Of a stretch of DNA of 64,000 nucleotides, positions 1-8,551 are shown piece after piece. Source of the stretch: Sphingomonadales bacterium (lineage in GTDB: Bacteria; Pseudomonadota; Alphaproteobacteria; Sphingomonadales; Sphingomonadaceae). Location of the stretch: NCBI GenBank assembly GCA_016704425.1, contig JADJAC010000011.1:1231042-1295041 (forward strand). Direction: 5' to 3'. A program made the translations under genes and the position numbers. Position 1 is the first letter of the stretch, and each line of letters starts with the position of its first letter. The notes under the pieces were generated by a model that was given only the letters and a program-made list of their open reading frames with translations, did no database searches and was not told the DNA's origin.

Positions 1-2
1 TC

Positions 3-1286
3 AAGGGCGACAATATCACCACGAACAGCGCCAACACGCCCTGGTATACCGGCAAGCCACTGATCGAGCATCTCGAAACGGTCGAGCTCGACAACACAGC
101 GGACCAGAGCAAGCCCTTTCGCTTGCCCGTGCAATGGGTCAATCGGCCAAATCTCGACTTCCGGGGTTTCTCCGGGCTGATCGCAACCGGCTCAGTCAAG
201 CCGGGGGATGCGATCCGGGTCCTGCCATCGGGCAAGACCTCGACTGTCACCAAGGTTGTCACACTCGACGGCGACCTGGATGAAGCCGTAGCCGGTCAGT
301 CGGTTACGGTCTGCTTTGCGGACGAAGTGGACTGCTCGCGCGGCAATGTCATTGCGACCGCCGATGCGCCACCGGAAGTCTCGGATCAGTTCGAAGCGAC
401 TCTGGTCTGGATGGATGACGACGCTTTGCATGTTGGGCGTTCCTATTGGCTCAAGCTTGGCACGCAGATGGTCTCCGCGACGGTCCAGCAGCCAAAATAC
501 ACTGTCAACGTCAATACGATGGAGCATCTTGCGGCCAAGACGCTCGAACTGAACGCCATCGGCGTCGCCGAACTCGCAACCGACAAGCCGATCGTGTTCG
601 AGCCCTATGCCGAAAGCCGCACGCTTGGCGGATTCATCCTGATCGACAAGATCAGCAACCGCACCGTGGGTGCCGGCATGCTGCACTTCTCGCTGCGCCG
701 TGCACAGAACGTCCATTGGCAGGCAACCGATATCGGTCGGGAAGTGCATGCGAACCTCAAGAACCAGAAGCCGCGGGTCCTTTGGTTCACAGGCCTTTCA
801 GGGTCAGGCAAGTCGACCATTGCCAACGAAGTGGAAAAGCAGCTCAACCTGATGAACCGCCACACCTTCCTGCTCGACGGGGACAACGTCCGTCATGGGC
901 TCAACAAGGATCTCGGGTTTACAGAAGCCGACCGCATCGAGAATATCCGCCGCGTCGGGGAAGTGGCCAAATTGATGACTGATGCCGGCCTTATCGTCTT
1001 GACCGCCTTTATCTCCCCGTTCCGTGCAGAACGGGATATGGTGCGTGCAATGCTGCCCGAAGGCGAGTTCATCGAGATCTTCGTCGATACGCCGCTCGAG
1101 GTTGCGGAAGCCAGAGACGTGAAGGGGCTTTACAAAAAGGCGCGGTCCGGTGCGCTCAAAAACTTCACCGGGATCGACAGTCCCTATGAAGCGCCGATCA
1201 ACCCGGAAATCCGCGTGAACACGGTTGAAATGACACCAGTCGAGGCGGCCGAACATATCATTCGCGCAATCCTGCCGCTGAAATGA
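3..1286 (+). CDS. cysNC: Bifunctional sulfate adenylyltransferase subunit 1 / APS kinase, 5' end outside window
   Basis: Makes APS from sulfate and ATP (CysN GTPase subunit, working with CysD) and phosphorylates APS to PAPS (CysC). The open frame runs from base 3, so the N-terminal GTPase G-domain lies left of the window. What is seen is the CysN beta-barrel part (roughly the first 250 codons), then a CysC domain. CysC has a P-loop GLSGSGKST near 792-818 and a FISPFRAERD stretch typical of APS kinases. The CysN-CysC fusion is common in alphaproteobacteria. cysQ follows after 10 bases, so the two are probably one sulfate-assimilation operon with cysD upstream. The apparent ATG/CTG starts inside the frame are internal. 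Confidence 0.95.
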   Translation, partial: KGDNITTNSANTPWYTGKPLIEHLETVELDNTADQSKPFRLPVQWVNRPNLDFRGFSGLIATGSVKPGDAIRVLPSGKTSTVTKVVTLDGDLDEAVAGQSVTVCFADEVDCSRGNVIATADAPPEVSDQFEATLVWMDDDALHVGRSYWLKLGTQMVSATVQQPKYTVNVNTMEHLAAKTLELNAIGVAELATDKPIVFEPYAESRTLGGFILIDKISNRTVGAGMLHFSLRRAQNVHWQATDIGREVHANLKNQKPRVLWFTGLSGSGKSTIANEVEKQLNLMNRHTFLLDGDNVRHGLNKDLGFTEADRIENIRRVGEVAKLMTDAGLIVLTAFISPFRAERDMVRAMLPEGEFIEIFVDTPLEVAEARDVKGLYKKARSGALKNFTGIDSPYEAPINPEIRVNTVEMTPVEAAEHIIRAILPLK

Positions 1287-1296
1287 GGAAGATGCG

Positions 1297-2025
1297 ATGA
1301 ACGATGCAGAACTCGCTGCACATCTGGCCGAAGTGGCTGGCAGGATCCTGCTGGATGTCCGCGCCTCGGGCCTCCTGAGCGAGAAGGCGCTCGGCAAGGC
1401 TGGCGATGCGACAGCCAACCAGTTCCTTGTGCACGCGCTGCGCGAACAACGTCCGGATGACGGGCTCCTCTCAGAGGAGGAGAAGGACAATGACGAACGC
1501 CTGTCCAAGTCCCGCGTCTGGATCGTGGATCCTGTCGATGGCACGCGCGAATATGGAGAAAAGCGCACCGACTGGGCTGTGCATGTCGCGCTCGCCGTTG
1601 ACGGTGTGCCGACAGCAGGCGCAGTCGCACTTCCCGGGCTCGGCCTCGTCCTTCGCAGCGACCGGCCCGGACCTCTGCCAACCGCCGCTCAAACGCCCCG
1701 CATGGTGGTCAGCCGGACCCGCCCTGCCGCCGAAGCCGTGACTCTATCCGAAAAGATCGGCGCTGAACTCATTCCAATGGGGAGCGCAGGCGCAAAGGCC
1801 ATGGCCATCGTGCGCGGAGACGCCGAAATTTATCTTCACACCGGCGGCCAATATGAATGGGACAGTTGCGCGCCTGCTGCCGTTGCCGCAGCTCACGGCC
1901 TCCACGTCAGCCGCGTCGATGGTTCGCCGCTGCTCTACAACCAGCGCGATACCTATATGCCTGACCTGCTGATCTGCCGGAAGGAATGGGCGGATACAGT
2001 CTTGTCTCTGGTCGCCAAGATCTGA
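1297..2025 (+). CDS. cysQ: 3'(2'),5'-bisphosphate nucleotidase CysQ
   Basis: Hydrolyses PAP (3'-phosphoadenosine 5'-phosphate) to AMP, removing the inhibitory by-product of PAPS reduction. The 242-residue protein has the inositol-monophosphatase-family metal-binding signature VDPVDGTREYGE (about residues 72-83) and a later WDSCAPAAV motif, both expected for CysQ. Length is normal for the family. A purine-rich ribosome site (gaggaag) precedes the ATG. It follows cysNC by 10 bases, fitting co-transcription. No oddities are seen. It is the last clearly intact chromosome-like gene before the decayed block. Confidence 0.93.
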   Translation: MNDAELAAHLAEVAGRILLDVRASGLLSEKALGKAGDATANQFLVHALREQRPDDGLLSEEEKDNDERLSKSRVWIVDPVDGTREYGEKRTDWAVHVALAVDGVPTAGAVALPGLGLVLRSDRPGPLPTAAQTPRMVVSRTRPAAEAVTLSEKIGAELIPMGSAGAKAMAIVRGDAEIYLHTGGQYEWDSCAPAAVAAAHGLHVSRVDGSPLLYNQRDTYMPDLLICRKEWADTVLSLVAKI

Positions 2026-2058
2026 CAGTTCCTGGCGAGACATCGGTTTGCCAAAAGC

Positions 2059-2080
2059 TGGTGACCCCTACGGGAATCGA
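2059..2080 (-). other. tRNA 3'-end-like fragment, possible attachment-site remnant
   Basis: On the minus strand these 22 bases read as the T-loop, T-stem 3' strand and acceptor 3' strand of a tRNA ending in CCA (TCGATTCCCGTAGGGGTCACCA). No D-arm or anticodon arm is present beyond it. Elements that integrate into tRNA 3' ends leave such fragments, and here it marks the switch from sulfate-assimilation genes to the accessory block. The rest of 2042-2351 has no gene I can support. No integrase is visible next to it, so the element would be a remnant. Confidence 0.4.
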
Positions 2081-2351
2081 TTATCTCAATAAAACTAATA
2101 TAAACCAATGATATGAAACTATTCTTGTTCAAGATGCCCCCAAAAAGGCCCCCAAGCAATAGCGATTCCACTGCAGCTGCCGAATGGCTTAAGGCATAGC
2201 TCAGCGGAGACTATCCGAATCTGCCAACTGCGAGTTTGGATTAAGCTGTCAGGTTTGGCTAAGGGACCCTGCGAACATCGGACATCTAATGCCTCAGTTG
2301 CCTTGGTATCGAGTAATTTTGAACGCTTGACGAAGTTCTTTTGGGCTCTTC

Positions 2352-4469
2352 CTATTGGTAATACATCTGTGCCTTCAGCCGCTGTCGGAACTTATGCAGT
2401 AGCGGCTCGGTGTAGCCATTGGACTGCTCAACCCCTTCAAACACCAGCGCACGCGCTGCCTGATAGGCAAGGCTGCTTTCAGGATTGCTTGCCATGGCCC
2501 GGTAGAGCGGATCACCGACGTTCTGCGAATCAACCTTAGCCGCCATGCTTAGCAGCGCCTCGTCGACCTGCTCGGCTGTCACTATGCCATGAAACATCCA
2601 GTTTGCGAGGTGCTGGCTGGAAATTCGCAGTGTCGCGCGATCTTCCATCAGACCAACCTCGTTGATATCGGGAACCTTGGAGCAGCCGACCCCTTGGTCG
2701 ACCCAGCGCACTACATAGCCAAGTATGCTCTGAGCGTTGTTGTAGATTTCCTCACGTAACTCTTCGGCAGACCAGTTGTAGCCAGCGACAACGGGTATGG
2801 TCAGCAACGCGTCGAGCGAAGCGATCTCTTCGGCACGGCGCTCCGCTTGGCGGGCAAAGACATCGATCTTGTGGTAGTGTGTGGCATGCAGCACCGCGGC
2901 CGTTGGCGAAGGGACCCAGGCAGTGTTGGCGCCGGCACGGGGATGGCCAATCTTCTGAGCCAACATGTCGCCCATTCGGTCGGGCATGGCCCACATGCCC
3001 TTCCCGATCTGGGCCCTGCCCGAAAGACCGCAGGCAATGCCGATCTGCACATTGCGGTCCTCGTAGGCTTGGATCCACGCGCTGGCTTTCATGTCACCCT
3101 TGCGCATCATCGGCCCAGCTCGCATCGAGGTGTGCATCTCGTCGCCGGTTCGGTCGAGGAAGCCAGTGTTGATGAACATGATGCGATCCTTCACCGCGCA
3201 GATTGTCGCGGCCAGGTTCGCGCTGGTGCGACGCTCCTCGTCCATCACCCCTATCTTTAAGGTGTGGCGGCCGAGGCCGAGCATGTCCTCAACCGCATCG
3301 AACAAGTCATTTGCAAAGGTAGCTTCCTCGGGCCCGTGCATCTTGGGCTTCACGATATAGACCGATCCCGAGCGGCTGTTGCGCACAGGGCCGGCATTAT
3401 GGAGATCATGCAAAGCGATCATGCTGGTTATTATGCCATCTAAAATACCTTCGGGCGCTTCGCCGCCATCGGGCAGGAGCACAGCCGGATTGGTCATCAG
3501 GTGGCCGACATTGCGCACCAGCAGCAGCGAGCGGCCTGCCAGCACAAACGGGGTGCCATCGGGCGCGACATAGTCCCGATCGGCGTTGAGCCGGCGGGTC
3601 ATCAGCGCGCCGTCCTTCTCAAAACTGTCTTCGAGGTTGCCCTGCATCATGCCGAGCCAGTTGGCATAGGCGGCAACCTTGTCCTGAGCATCGACGGCCG
3701 CAATCGAATCCTCAAAGTCGCAGATCGTGGTAAGGGCCGCCTCCAAGACCACGTCGGCGATACCGGCCGGATCATCTTTGCCAATCGGATGGCTGTGGTC
3801 GATCACGACTTCGATGTGCAGGTCATTGTTCACGAGCAACAGGTTGTCGGCCGAGTGGCCGACCAGCTGGGCAGGATCGCGGAGTACAGGATGACCGCCG
3901 GTCCAGTCGGCCCAACTACCCGCGGCAAGCGGTGCCACCTCATCAAGAAAGGTCTTCGTCCAAGCGATGACCGCAGCCCCTCGAGCCGCGTCATAGCCCT
4001 CGCCGACTGGCTTACCAAGGATGGCATCGGTGCCATAAAGCGCGTCGTAGAGACTACCCCAGCGCGCATTGGCCGCATTAAGCAGGAAGCGAGCGTTGAG
4101 CACCGGCACCACGAGCTGCGGCCCGGCAGTGCTGGCCAGTTCACTATCCACGTCCTGCGGCGAAACGGTGAATGGATCAGGCTCAGCAACGAGATAGCCT
4201 ATTTCAGTGAGGAACACCTTATAGGCGGCGATGTCGAGCGGCTGACCCGCGCGGGTCAAATGCCAGCCATCTATTGCGTTCTGCAGCTCGTCTCGCCGTG
4301 CCAATAGCTGGCGATTGAGCGGGACGAAACGCGCGAAAATGGCAGCCGCGCCTGACCAGAAAGCGTCCTCCGCAAGACCGGTGCCAGGAAGTGCGCGCGC
4401 CTCGATGAAAGCAGCCAACTCGGCCGCCACTTTCAGTCCCGCCCTGTCAACATATTCAGTCACGTACAC
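2352..4469 (-). CDS. glcB: Malate synthase G
   Basis: Condenses glyoxylate with acetyl-CoA to malate. The 705-residue length matches the G isoform. Family signatures are visible: NVGHLMTNPAVL, RSGSVYIVKPKMHGPEE, and GDEMHTSMRAGPMMRKGDMK near the active site. The gene starts at ATG 4469, 14 bases after the upstream cupin gene stops, so the two likely share a transcript. The neighbouring remnants of a methylaspartate pathway would yield glyoxylate (via methylmalyl-CoA), which this enzyme could consume. That link is inference. The reading frame is intact, unlike most genes to its right. Confidence 0.95.
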   Translation of the reverse strand: MYVTEYVDRAGLKVAAELAAFIEARALPGTGLAEDAFWSGAAAIFARFVPLNRQLLARRDELQNAIDGWHLTRAGQPLDIAAYKVFLTEIGYLVAEPDPFTVSPQDVDSELASTAGPQLVVPVLNARFLLNAANARWGSLYDALYGTDAILGKPVGEGYDAARGAAVIAWTKTFLDEVAPLAAGSWADWTGGHPVLRDPAQLVGHSADNLLLVNNDLHIEVVIDHSHPIGKDDPAGIADVVLEAALTTICDFEDSIAAVDAQDKVAAYANWLGMMQGNLEDSFEKDGALMTRRLNADRDYVAPDGTPFVLAGRSLLLVRNVGHLMTNPAVLLPDGGEAPEGILDGIITSMIALHDLHNAGPVRNSRSGSVYIVKPKMHGPEEATFANDLFDAVEDMLGLGRHTLKIGVMDEERRTSANLAATICAVKDRIMFINTGFLDRTGDEMHTSMRAGPMMRKGDMKASAWIQAYEDRNVQIGIACGLSGRAQIGKGMWAMPDRMGDMLAQKIGHPRAGANTAWVPSPTAAVLHATHYHKIDVFARQAERRAEEIASLDALLTIPVVAGYNWSAEELREEIYNNAQSILGYVVRWVDQGVGCSKVPDINEVGLMEDRATLRISSQHLANWMFHGIVTAEQVDEALLSMAAKVDSQNVGDPLYRAMASNPESSLAYQAARALVFEGVEQSNGYTEPLLHKFRQRLKAQMYYQ

Positions 4470-4483
4470 TCTCCTGCCAGTCG

Positions 4484-4759
4484 TCAGACCTCGATCGGAT
4501 CATCTGACATCAGCATGGTGACGACGTGAAAATCGTCGGACAATTCGAACAGCACTTCCTGTCCCTGCTTCAGGTAAAACGCGTCGCCCACTGCAAGATT
4601 GATCGGTTCGCCGCTGTCGACAGTGATCTTCGCGCTACCAGCGATGACATAGGAGAAGTCATCGAAAGGCATAATCATGCGGGCTGTGCCAGATTCGCGA
4701 AAGCTGGCCGCCATCCGCTTGCGATCCGCGGAATGGTAAAACCGATCCAAGTGCGACAT
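4484..4759 (-). CDS. Small cupin-domain protein, N-terminus probably altered by an inversion breakpoint
   Basis: A single-domain cupin of about 91 residues with a recognisable barrel: a MPFDDFSYVIAGSAKIT strand pair, then a GDAFYLKQGQEVLFEL segment. The specific ligand or reaction is not evident. EutQ-like or other small cupins are possible. The first usable ATG is 4759, but codons upstream of 4741 lie on the opposite strand of a glutamate-mutase gene whose fragment begins at 4742. The natural 5' end may therefore have been lost in the rearrangement. No Shine-Dalgarno is evident before 4759. It is followed after 14 bases by glcB. Confidence 0.6.
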   Translation of the reverse strand: MSHLDRFYHSADRKRMAASFRESGTARMIMPFDDFSYVIAGSAKITVDSGEPINLAVGDAFYLKQGQEVLFELSDDFHVVTMLMSDDPIEV

Positions 4760-5788
4760 GGTACGCCTGATGCTAGGCTTCTTGCTGAGATCACCCTCGC
4801 CGCGGGTTTCTCGAGTTATGAGGGCGGTGGCATCTCCTACAATGTTCCATACGCCAAACGCGTTTCTCTCGAACGGTCGATACGCGATTGGCAATATTGT
4901 GATAGGCTAATCGGCCTTTACGAGGAGCAAGGAGTCCGCCTCAACAGGGAGCCTTTTGGTCCTTTGACCGGCACTTTGGTTCCGCCGTTTATTTCTCATG
5001 TGGTCGCTATTTCGGAAGGCCTTCTTGCCCTTGAGCAGGGTGTTAGATGCATTACCCTAGGCTATGGTCAGTGCGGCAATATCGTTCAGGACATCGCGGC
5101 CCTTCGCTCGTTGCGAAAGTTGGCCCATCATTACTTTCTCAACGCTGGATACAGTGGTTACGATCTGACCACCGTCTTCCATCAATGGATGGGCGGTTTC
5201 CCCGAAGATGAGGCGCAGGCCACTGCGGTCATCTGCCTCGGCGCCTTGGTCGCCAAGCAGGCGCAAGCCACAAAGATCATCGTCAAGACACCTCATGAAG
5301 CGAGCGGCGTCCCGACCGGGGCTGCAAACATCGCTGGACTAAAAGCAACGCGCCAAATGATCAACATGGTTGCCGATCAGGGGTTGGTGAATAGCCCGGA
5401 CATTACGGTAGAGACTGAAATCATCGAGGCCGAAGTCCATTCGGTGATGCGTGAGATATTTCGGCTCGGGAAGGGCGATCTTGCACGTGGTGTTGTCGCA
5501 GCCTTTCGAGCAGGTGTAATCGATATCCCATTTGCGCCTGCGGTCGCCAATCTCGGCAAGCTTACGCCAATTCGGGATGATCAGGGCGCTGTTCGTCTTT
5601 ACGAGGCAGGTAATGTCCCCCTTCCAGCCGACGTGCTTGCCTATCACCGAGACAAGATTTCCGAGCGAGCTCTAAGCGAGAAGCGCACTGCAAATTTTGA
5701 CATGGTCGTCGACGACGTTCGCGCGATATCTGCATGCACGCTCGTCGGCCGCCCAACATCTCAAGTGACGGACAACCCAATCCAATGA
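4742..5788 (+). pseudogene. glmE: Glutamate mutase (methylaspartate mutase) epsilon subunit, C-terminal part
   Basis: Glutamate mutase GlmE/MutE, with the B12-binding GlmS subunit, rearranges L-glutamate to 3-methylaspartate. The segment starts abruptly at PIQVRHGTPDARLL and continues through EGGGISYNVPYAK, REPFGPLTGTLVPP and FHQWMGGFPEDEAQ to a normal C-terminus, all strongly conserved in the family. About 75 N-terminal residues are missing here. Most of them sit at 6931-7116 on the opposite strand, so an inversion of 4742-6930 cut the gene. The open frame extends upstream to 4526, but that part is antisense to the cupin gene. The stop overlaps the ATG of the next gene (ATGA), as in an operon. 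Confidence 0.88.
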
Positions 5789-6942
5789 AAATAAGAAACG
5801 TGTACTTCTCGAAGGGCTTCTCCGCCTTCTATTTTGATGATCAAGCCGCAATCAAGGCTGGGGCGAAGCAGGACGGTTTTGTCTACTGCGGATCTGCGCA
5901 GACGGAGGGCTTTTCGGCTATTCGTCAAAGCGGTGAGTGCATATCTATCACGCTTGAATTGGAAGACGGTCAATTTGCGCAGGGAGATTGTGCAGCCGTA
6001 CAATATTCAGGCGCTGCTGGTCGCGACTCGCTGTTCTCGACCAGCCAGTTCATTCCGCTATTGGAAGAGAAATTGAAGCCACGCCTGATCGGCCTCGATG
6101 TAGGAAGTTTCCTCGAAAGCTCCAAATGGTTGGATGAGTTGGCCAACAATCCTCATCTTTCACATACGGCGATCCAGTATGGTGTCTCGCAAGCACTGCT
6201 CGAAGCTAGCGCCAAATCCAACCGTGCGACGATGTGCGAGATTGTTTGTCAGGAATGGAATTTGCCTCTAGTCTCCGAGCCTCTGAAGCTTTTCGGTCAG
6301 AGTGGTGACGATCGCTATTCTGCTGTCGACAAGATGATCCTGAAGGGCGTGAGTGCCCTCCCCCATGGCTTGATCAACAATGTCCCGAAAAAGCTCGGCG
6401 AAGAGGGTGGCAAACTTGCGGAATATGTCGCTTGGCTTTCCCATCGGATACTCGCGCTCCGAGACGATGCCGCGTATCATCCTACACTGCACATCGACGT
6501 CTATGGGACCATCGGCCTCATATTCGATAATGATGCCGAAAGGATAGCTGACTACCTCGTTCTTCTTGAGGCCCGCGCTGATCCCTTTCAGCTCTACATC
6601 GAAGGGCCCGCCGACGCAGGATCAAAAGCCGGTCAGATTGCGCTTCTAAAACTGATCCGCGAAGCGCTGTATAGACGAGGAAGCTCGGTCAAGATTGTGG
6701 CCGATGAATGGTGTAATACTCTAAACGATGTTAAAGATTTCGCGGACGAAGCATGCTGCGACATGGTTCAAATCAAAACCCCTGAGCAGGCGGTTGCTGC
6801 TCCACTTGCGTCCTGTCATTTCGCCCAAGGTGGGGCAAGGGTCATCAAGATCGAGCGCGAAGATGGCGATTTCGCGCGCAGATATGACCTGGCTGCCAAG
6901 GGGTCATCCTCCTATTTCGTGTGGGCTATCCTTGTCGACTGA
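5785..6942 (+). pseudogene. Methylaspartate ammonia-lyase truncated and fused to a class III CoA-transferase fragment
   Basis: Methylaspartate ammonia-lyase (MAL) converts 3-methylaspartate to mesaconate. From ATG 5785 the protein follows the family closely: FYFDDQAAIKAGAKQDGF, GDCAAVQYSGAAGRD, FAQSGDDRY-like GQSGDDRYSAVDKMI, HIDVYGTIG, ADEWCNTLNDV and MVQIKTPE. At about 6783 homology jumps to the N-terminal part of a CaiB/BaiF (class III) CoA-transferase (EQAVAAPLASCHFAQ, GARVIKIEREDGDFAR, SSYFVW), which itself ends after ~47 residues at the inversion breakpoint near 6930. Both parents are thus incomplete: MAL lacks its last ~90-100 residues and the transferase most of its length. Mesaconate CoA-transferase would be the next pathway step, so an internal deletion between adjacent genes is the simplest origin. 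Confidence 0.85.
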
Positions 6943-6952
6943 GTCGACAAGG
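6930..6952. repeat. 23-base palindrome at an inversion breakpoint
   Basis: Two 11-base arms are exact reverse complements around a single central base (ccttgtcgact-g-agtcgacaagg). It encodes the LVDSVDK stretch of GlmE on the minus strand and coincides with the right breakpoint of the inferred 4742-6930 inversion. A hairpin here could have promoted the rearrangement. Confidence 0.8.
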
Positions 6953-7116
6953 CGCACGCAACCTTCGACTCCATGGTTTACCGCCGGGAAGCCATTGAGC
7001 AACGACGTGCCCGCCTCGCGAGATCGGTCAATGCCTGCCTGAGCATCTAAATAGCGGTTATGCCTGGTGTAAGCGTCGATCGTGGTAGGAAGAACGTCAC
7101 AGTGTCCGTCGTCAGA
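6931..7116 (-). pseudogene. glmE: Glutamate mutase epsilon subunit, N-terminal part (inverted piece)
   Basis: The minus-strand frame reads DDGHCDVLPTTIDAYTRHNR, then YLDAQAGIDRSREAGTSLLN, GFPAVNHGVEGC and VRLVDSVDK, matching GlmE residues just before the point where the plus-strand fragment at 4742 begins (K-PIQVRHG). Reversing 4742-6930 would make the two halves continuous and in frame. The extreme N-terminus is lost at the IS3-family element starting near 7117. The DNA at the breakpoint, 6930-6952, is a 23-base near-perfect palindrome. Confidence 0.85.
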
Positions 7117-7178
7117 TAATTTGAGACATATGTTGGGTTAAAACAGTTGAGCGTTTGGGTCCATGTGTAGGGTTGATG

Positions 7179-8173
7179 TTATGCGGCAAGCTTGCGGTGA
7201 TGCAAGCGCCTTTGTTCGATGGTTTTTCGTTTGATCCTTTCGCGTTGTTTGATGATGGCTTTTGCCCTGCCGAAGTAGACGTCGGCGGGCGTAACGTTGT
7301 TCAGACTCTCGTGGTAGCGCTGATGGTTGTAATGTTCGACGAACGCTTCGATCTGGGCTTCAAGGTCGCCGGGCAGATAGTAATTTTCCAGCAGGATGCG
7401 GTTTTTCAGGTCTGGTGCCAGCGTTCGATCTTCCCCTGTGTTTGGGGATGGAATGGCGCGCCGCGCACATGGCTCATGCCGTTGTCGGCGAGGAAGTCCG
7501 CCAGTTCGCCAGCAACATAGCTGGGACCATTGTCCGATAGCAGCCGCGGTTTGTGTAGTACGTGCACCGACGCACAGCCAGAAGCTGCCAACGCCAGTTC
7601 AAGTGTGTCGGTGACATCTTCAGCACGCATCGTCGTGCATAGCTTCCACGCGATGATGTAGCGCGAGTAATCGTCGAGGATGGTGGACAGATAATACCAG
7701 CCCCAGCCAATGATCTTGAGATAGGTAAAATCGGTCTGCCACAGCTGGTTGATGGCGGTCGTCTTGTCCTTGAACTCGCTGGCGGCCTTCATGACGATAA
7801 AGGCAGGGCTGGTAATCAGGTCATGCGCCTTCAGCAGCCTGTAAACGCTGGCTTCTGATACGAAGTAGCGCTTGGTGTCGGTAAACGTCACCGCAAGCTC
7901 TCTGGGCGATAGGTCAGTGCGCTCCAGCGCCAAATCAAGGATATCGCAGCGCACCTTGTCAGGGATGCGGTTCCAACCCCGCTTGGGGCCTGGGCGCCGA
8001 TCCTCCAGTGCCTCAGCGCCAAAGCGCAGATACAGATCATACCAGCGGTAGAAGGTAGGCCGGGCAATGCCCAGCTTATCCAGAGTTTGTTTAGCGGACA
8101 GTTGCGATTGCTCGACAATACGGATGATCTCGAGCTTCTCGGATGCGGGATATCTCATTCTTCGTCTCCCCAT
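7179..8173 (-). pseudogene. IS3-family transposase orfB, frameshifted
   Basis: DDE-type integrase. The first part (8173-7406) has LWQTDFTYLKIIGWGW and DDYSRYIIAWKL (first Asp region), LLSDNGPSYV (second Asp) and ends at KIERWHQT followed directly by a stop. One base short, the conserved C-terminus continues in another frame: NRILLENYYLPGDLEAQ, NHQRYHESLNNVTPADVY, ending at TAA 7179-7181. A single missing C near 7404 (ACC-TGA instead of ACC-CTG) explains the break and separates the catalytic Glu helix from its tail. Confidence 0.85.
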
Positions 8174-8480
8174 CCGCGATCATGCTTTTTTTAAGCAGCC
8201 GCATCTCCAGCATCTGCTCAGCCACAACTTCCTTCAGATCCCGGGCCTCGCGGCGCAGATCGCGCACTTTCGTCGGTGTTGGCGGCGCGCGACGTGTCCC
8301 CTGCCAACCGGCGCTTGCCAGCCTCCATGAAGTCCTTTGACCATTTGTAATACACGCCCTGTGCAATGCCTTCGCGGCGGCACAGTTCGGCAATGCTATC
8401 TTCGCCGCGCAGGCCTTCCAGCACGATCCGGATCTTCTCCTCCGCGCCATATTGCTTGCGCGTGGCACGGCGGATTCCGG
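8091..8480 (-). pseudogene. IS3-family transposase orfA, frameshifted
   Basis: The upstream frame encodes the DNA-binding region (KQYGAEEKIRIVLEGLRGED, SIAELCRREGIAQGVYYKW). Near 8270 the coding switches frame to VRDLRREARDLKEVVAEQML, the coiled-coil leading to the overlap with orfB. In a working IS3 element these are one frame with a programmed slip into orfB. Here an extra frameshift breaks orfA. The 5' start codon is not clear. Confidence 0.7.
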
Positions 8481-8551
8481 ATCACACGAGCACGAGTGGG
8501 CAGGCATCGAGGCAGCAATGGTGCGCTCGTTTGCGTGAGGACCCACCCGGT

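Larger units (their letters stand above)
7117..8480 (-). mobile_element. IS3-family insertion sequence, both frames damaged
   Basis: A two-gene IS3-type element on the minus strand: orfA (helix-turn-helix) at about 8091-8480 and a DDE integrase orfB at 7179-8173. Ends are approximate. The left end abuts the truncated glmE fragment and the right end lies just inside the start of the orfA frame, which may itself be trimmed. I did not find convincing terminal inverted repeats by eye. Both genes carry frameshifts, so the copy is probably immobile. Confidence 0.7.

Noticed and set aside
3501..4307. 268-codon plus-strand frame opposite glcB
   Set aside because: Antisense shadow of a strongly conserved enzyme; no ribosome site or domain.
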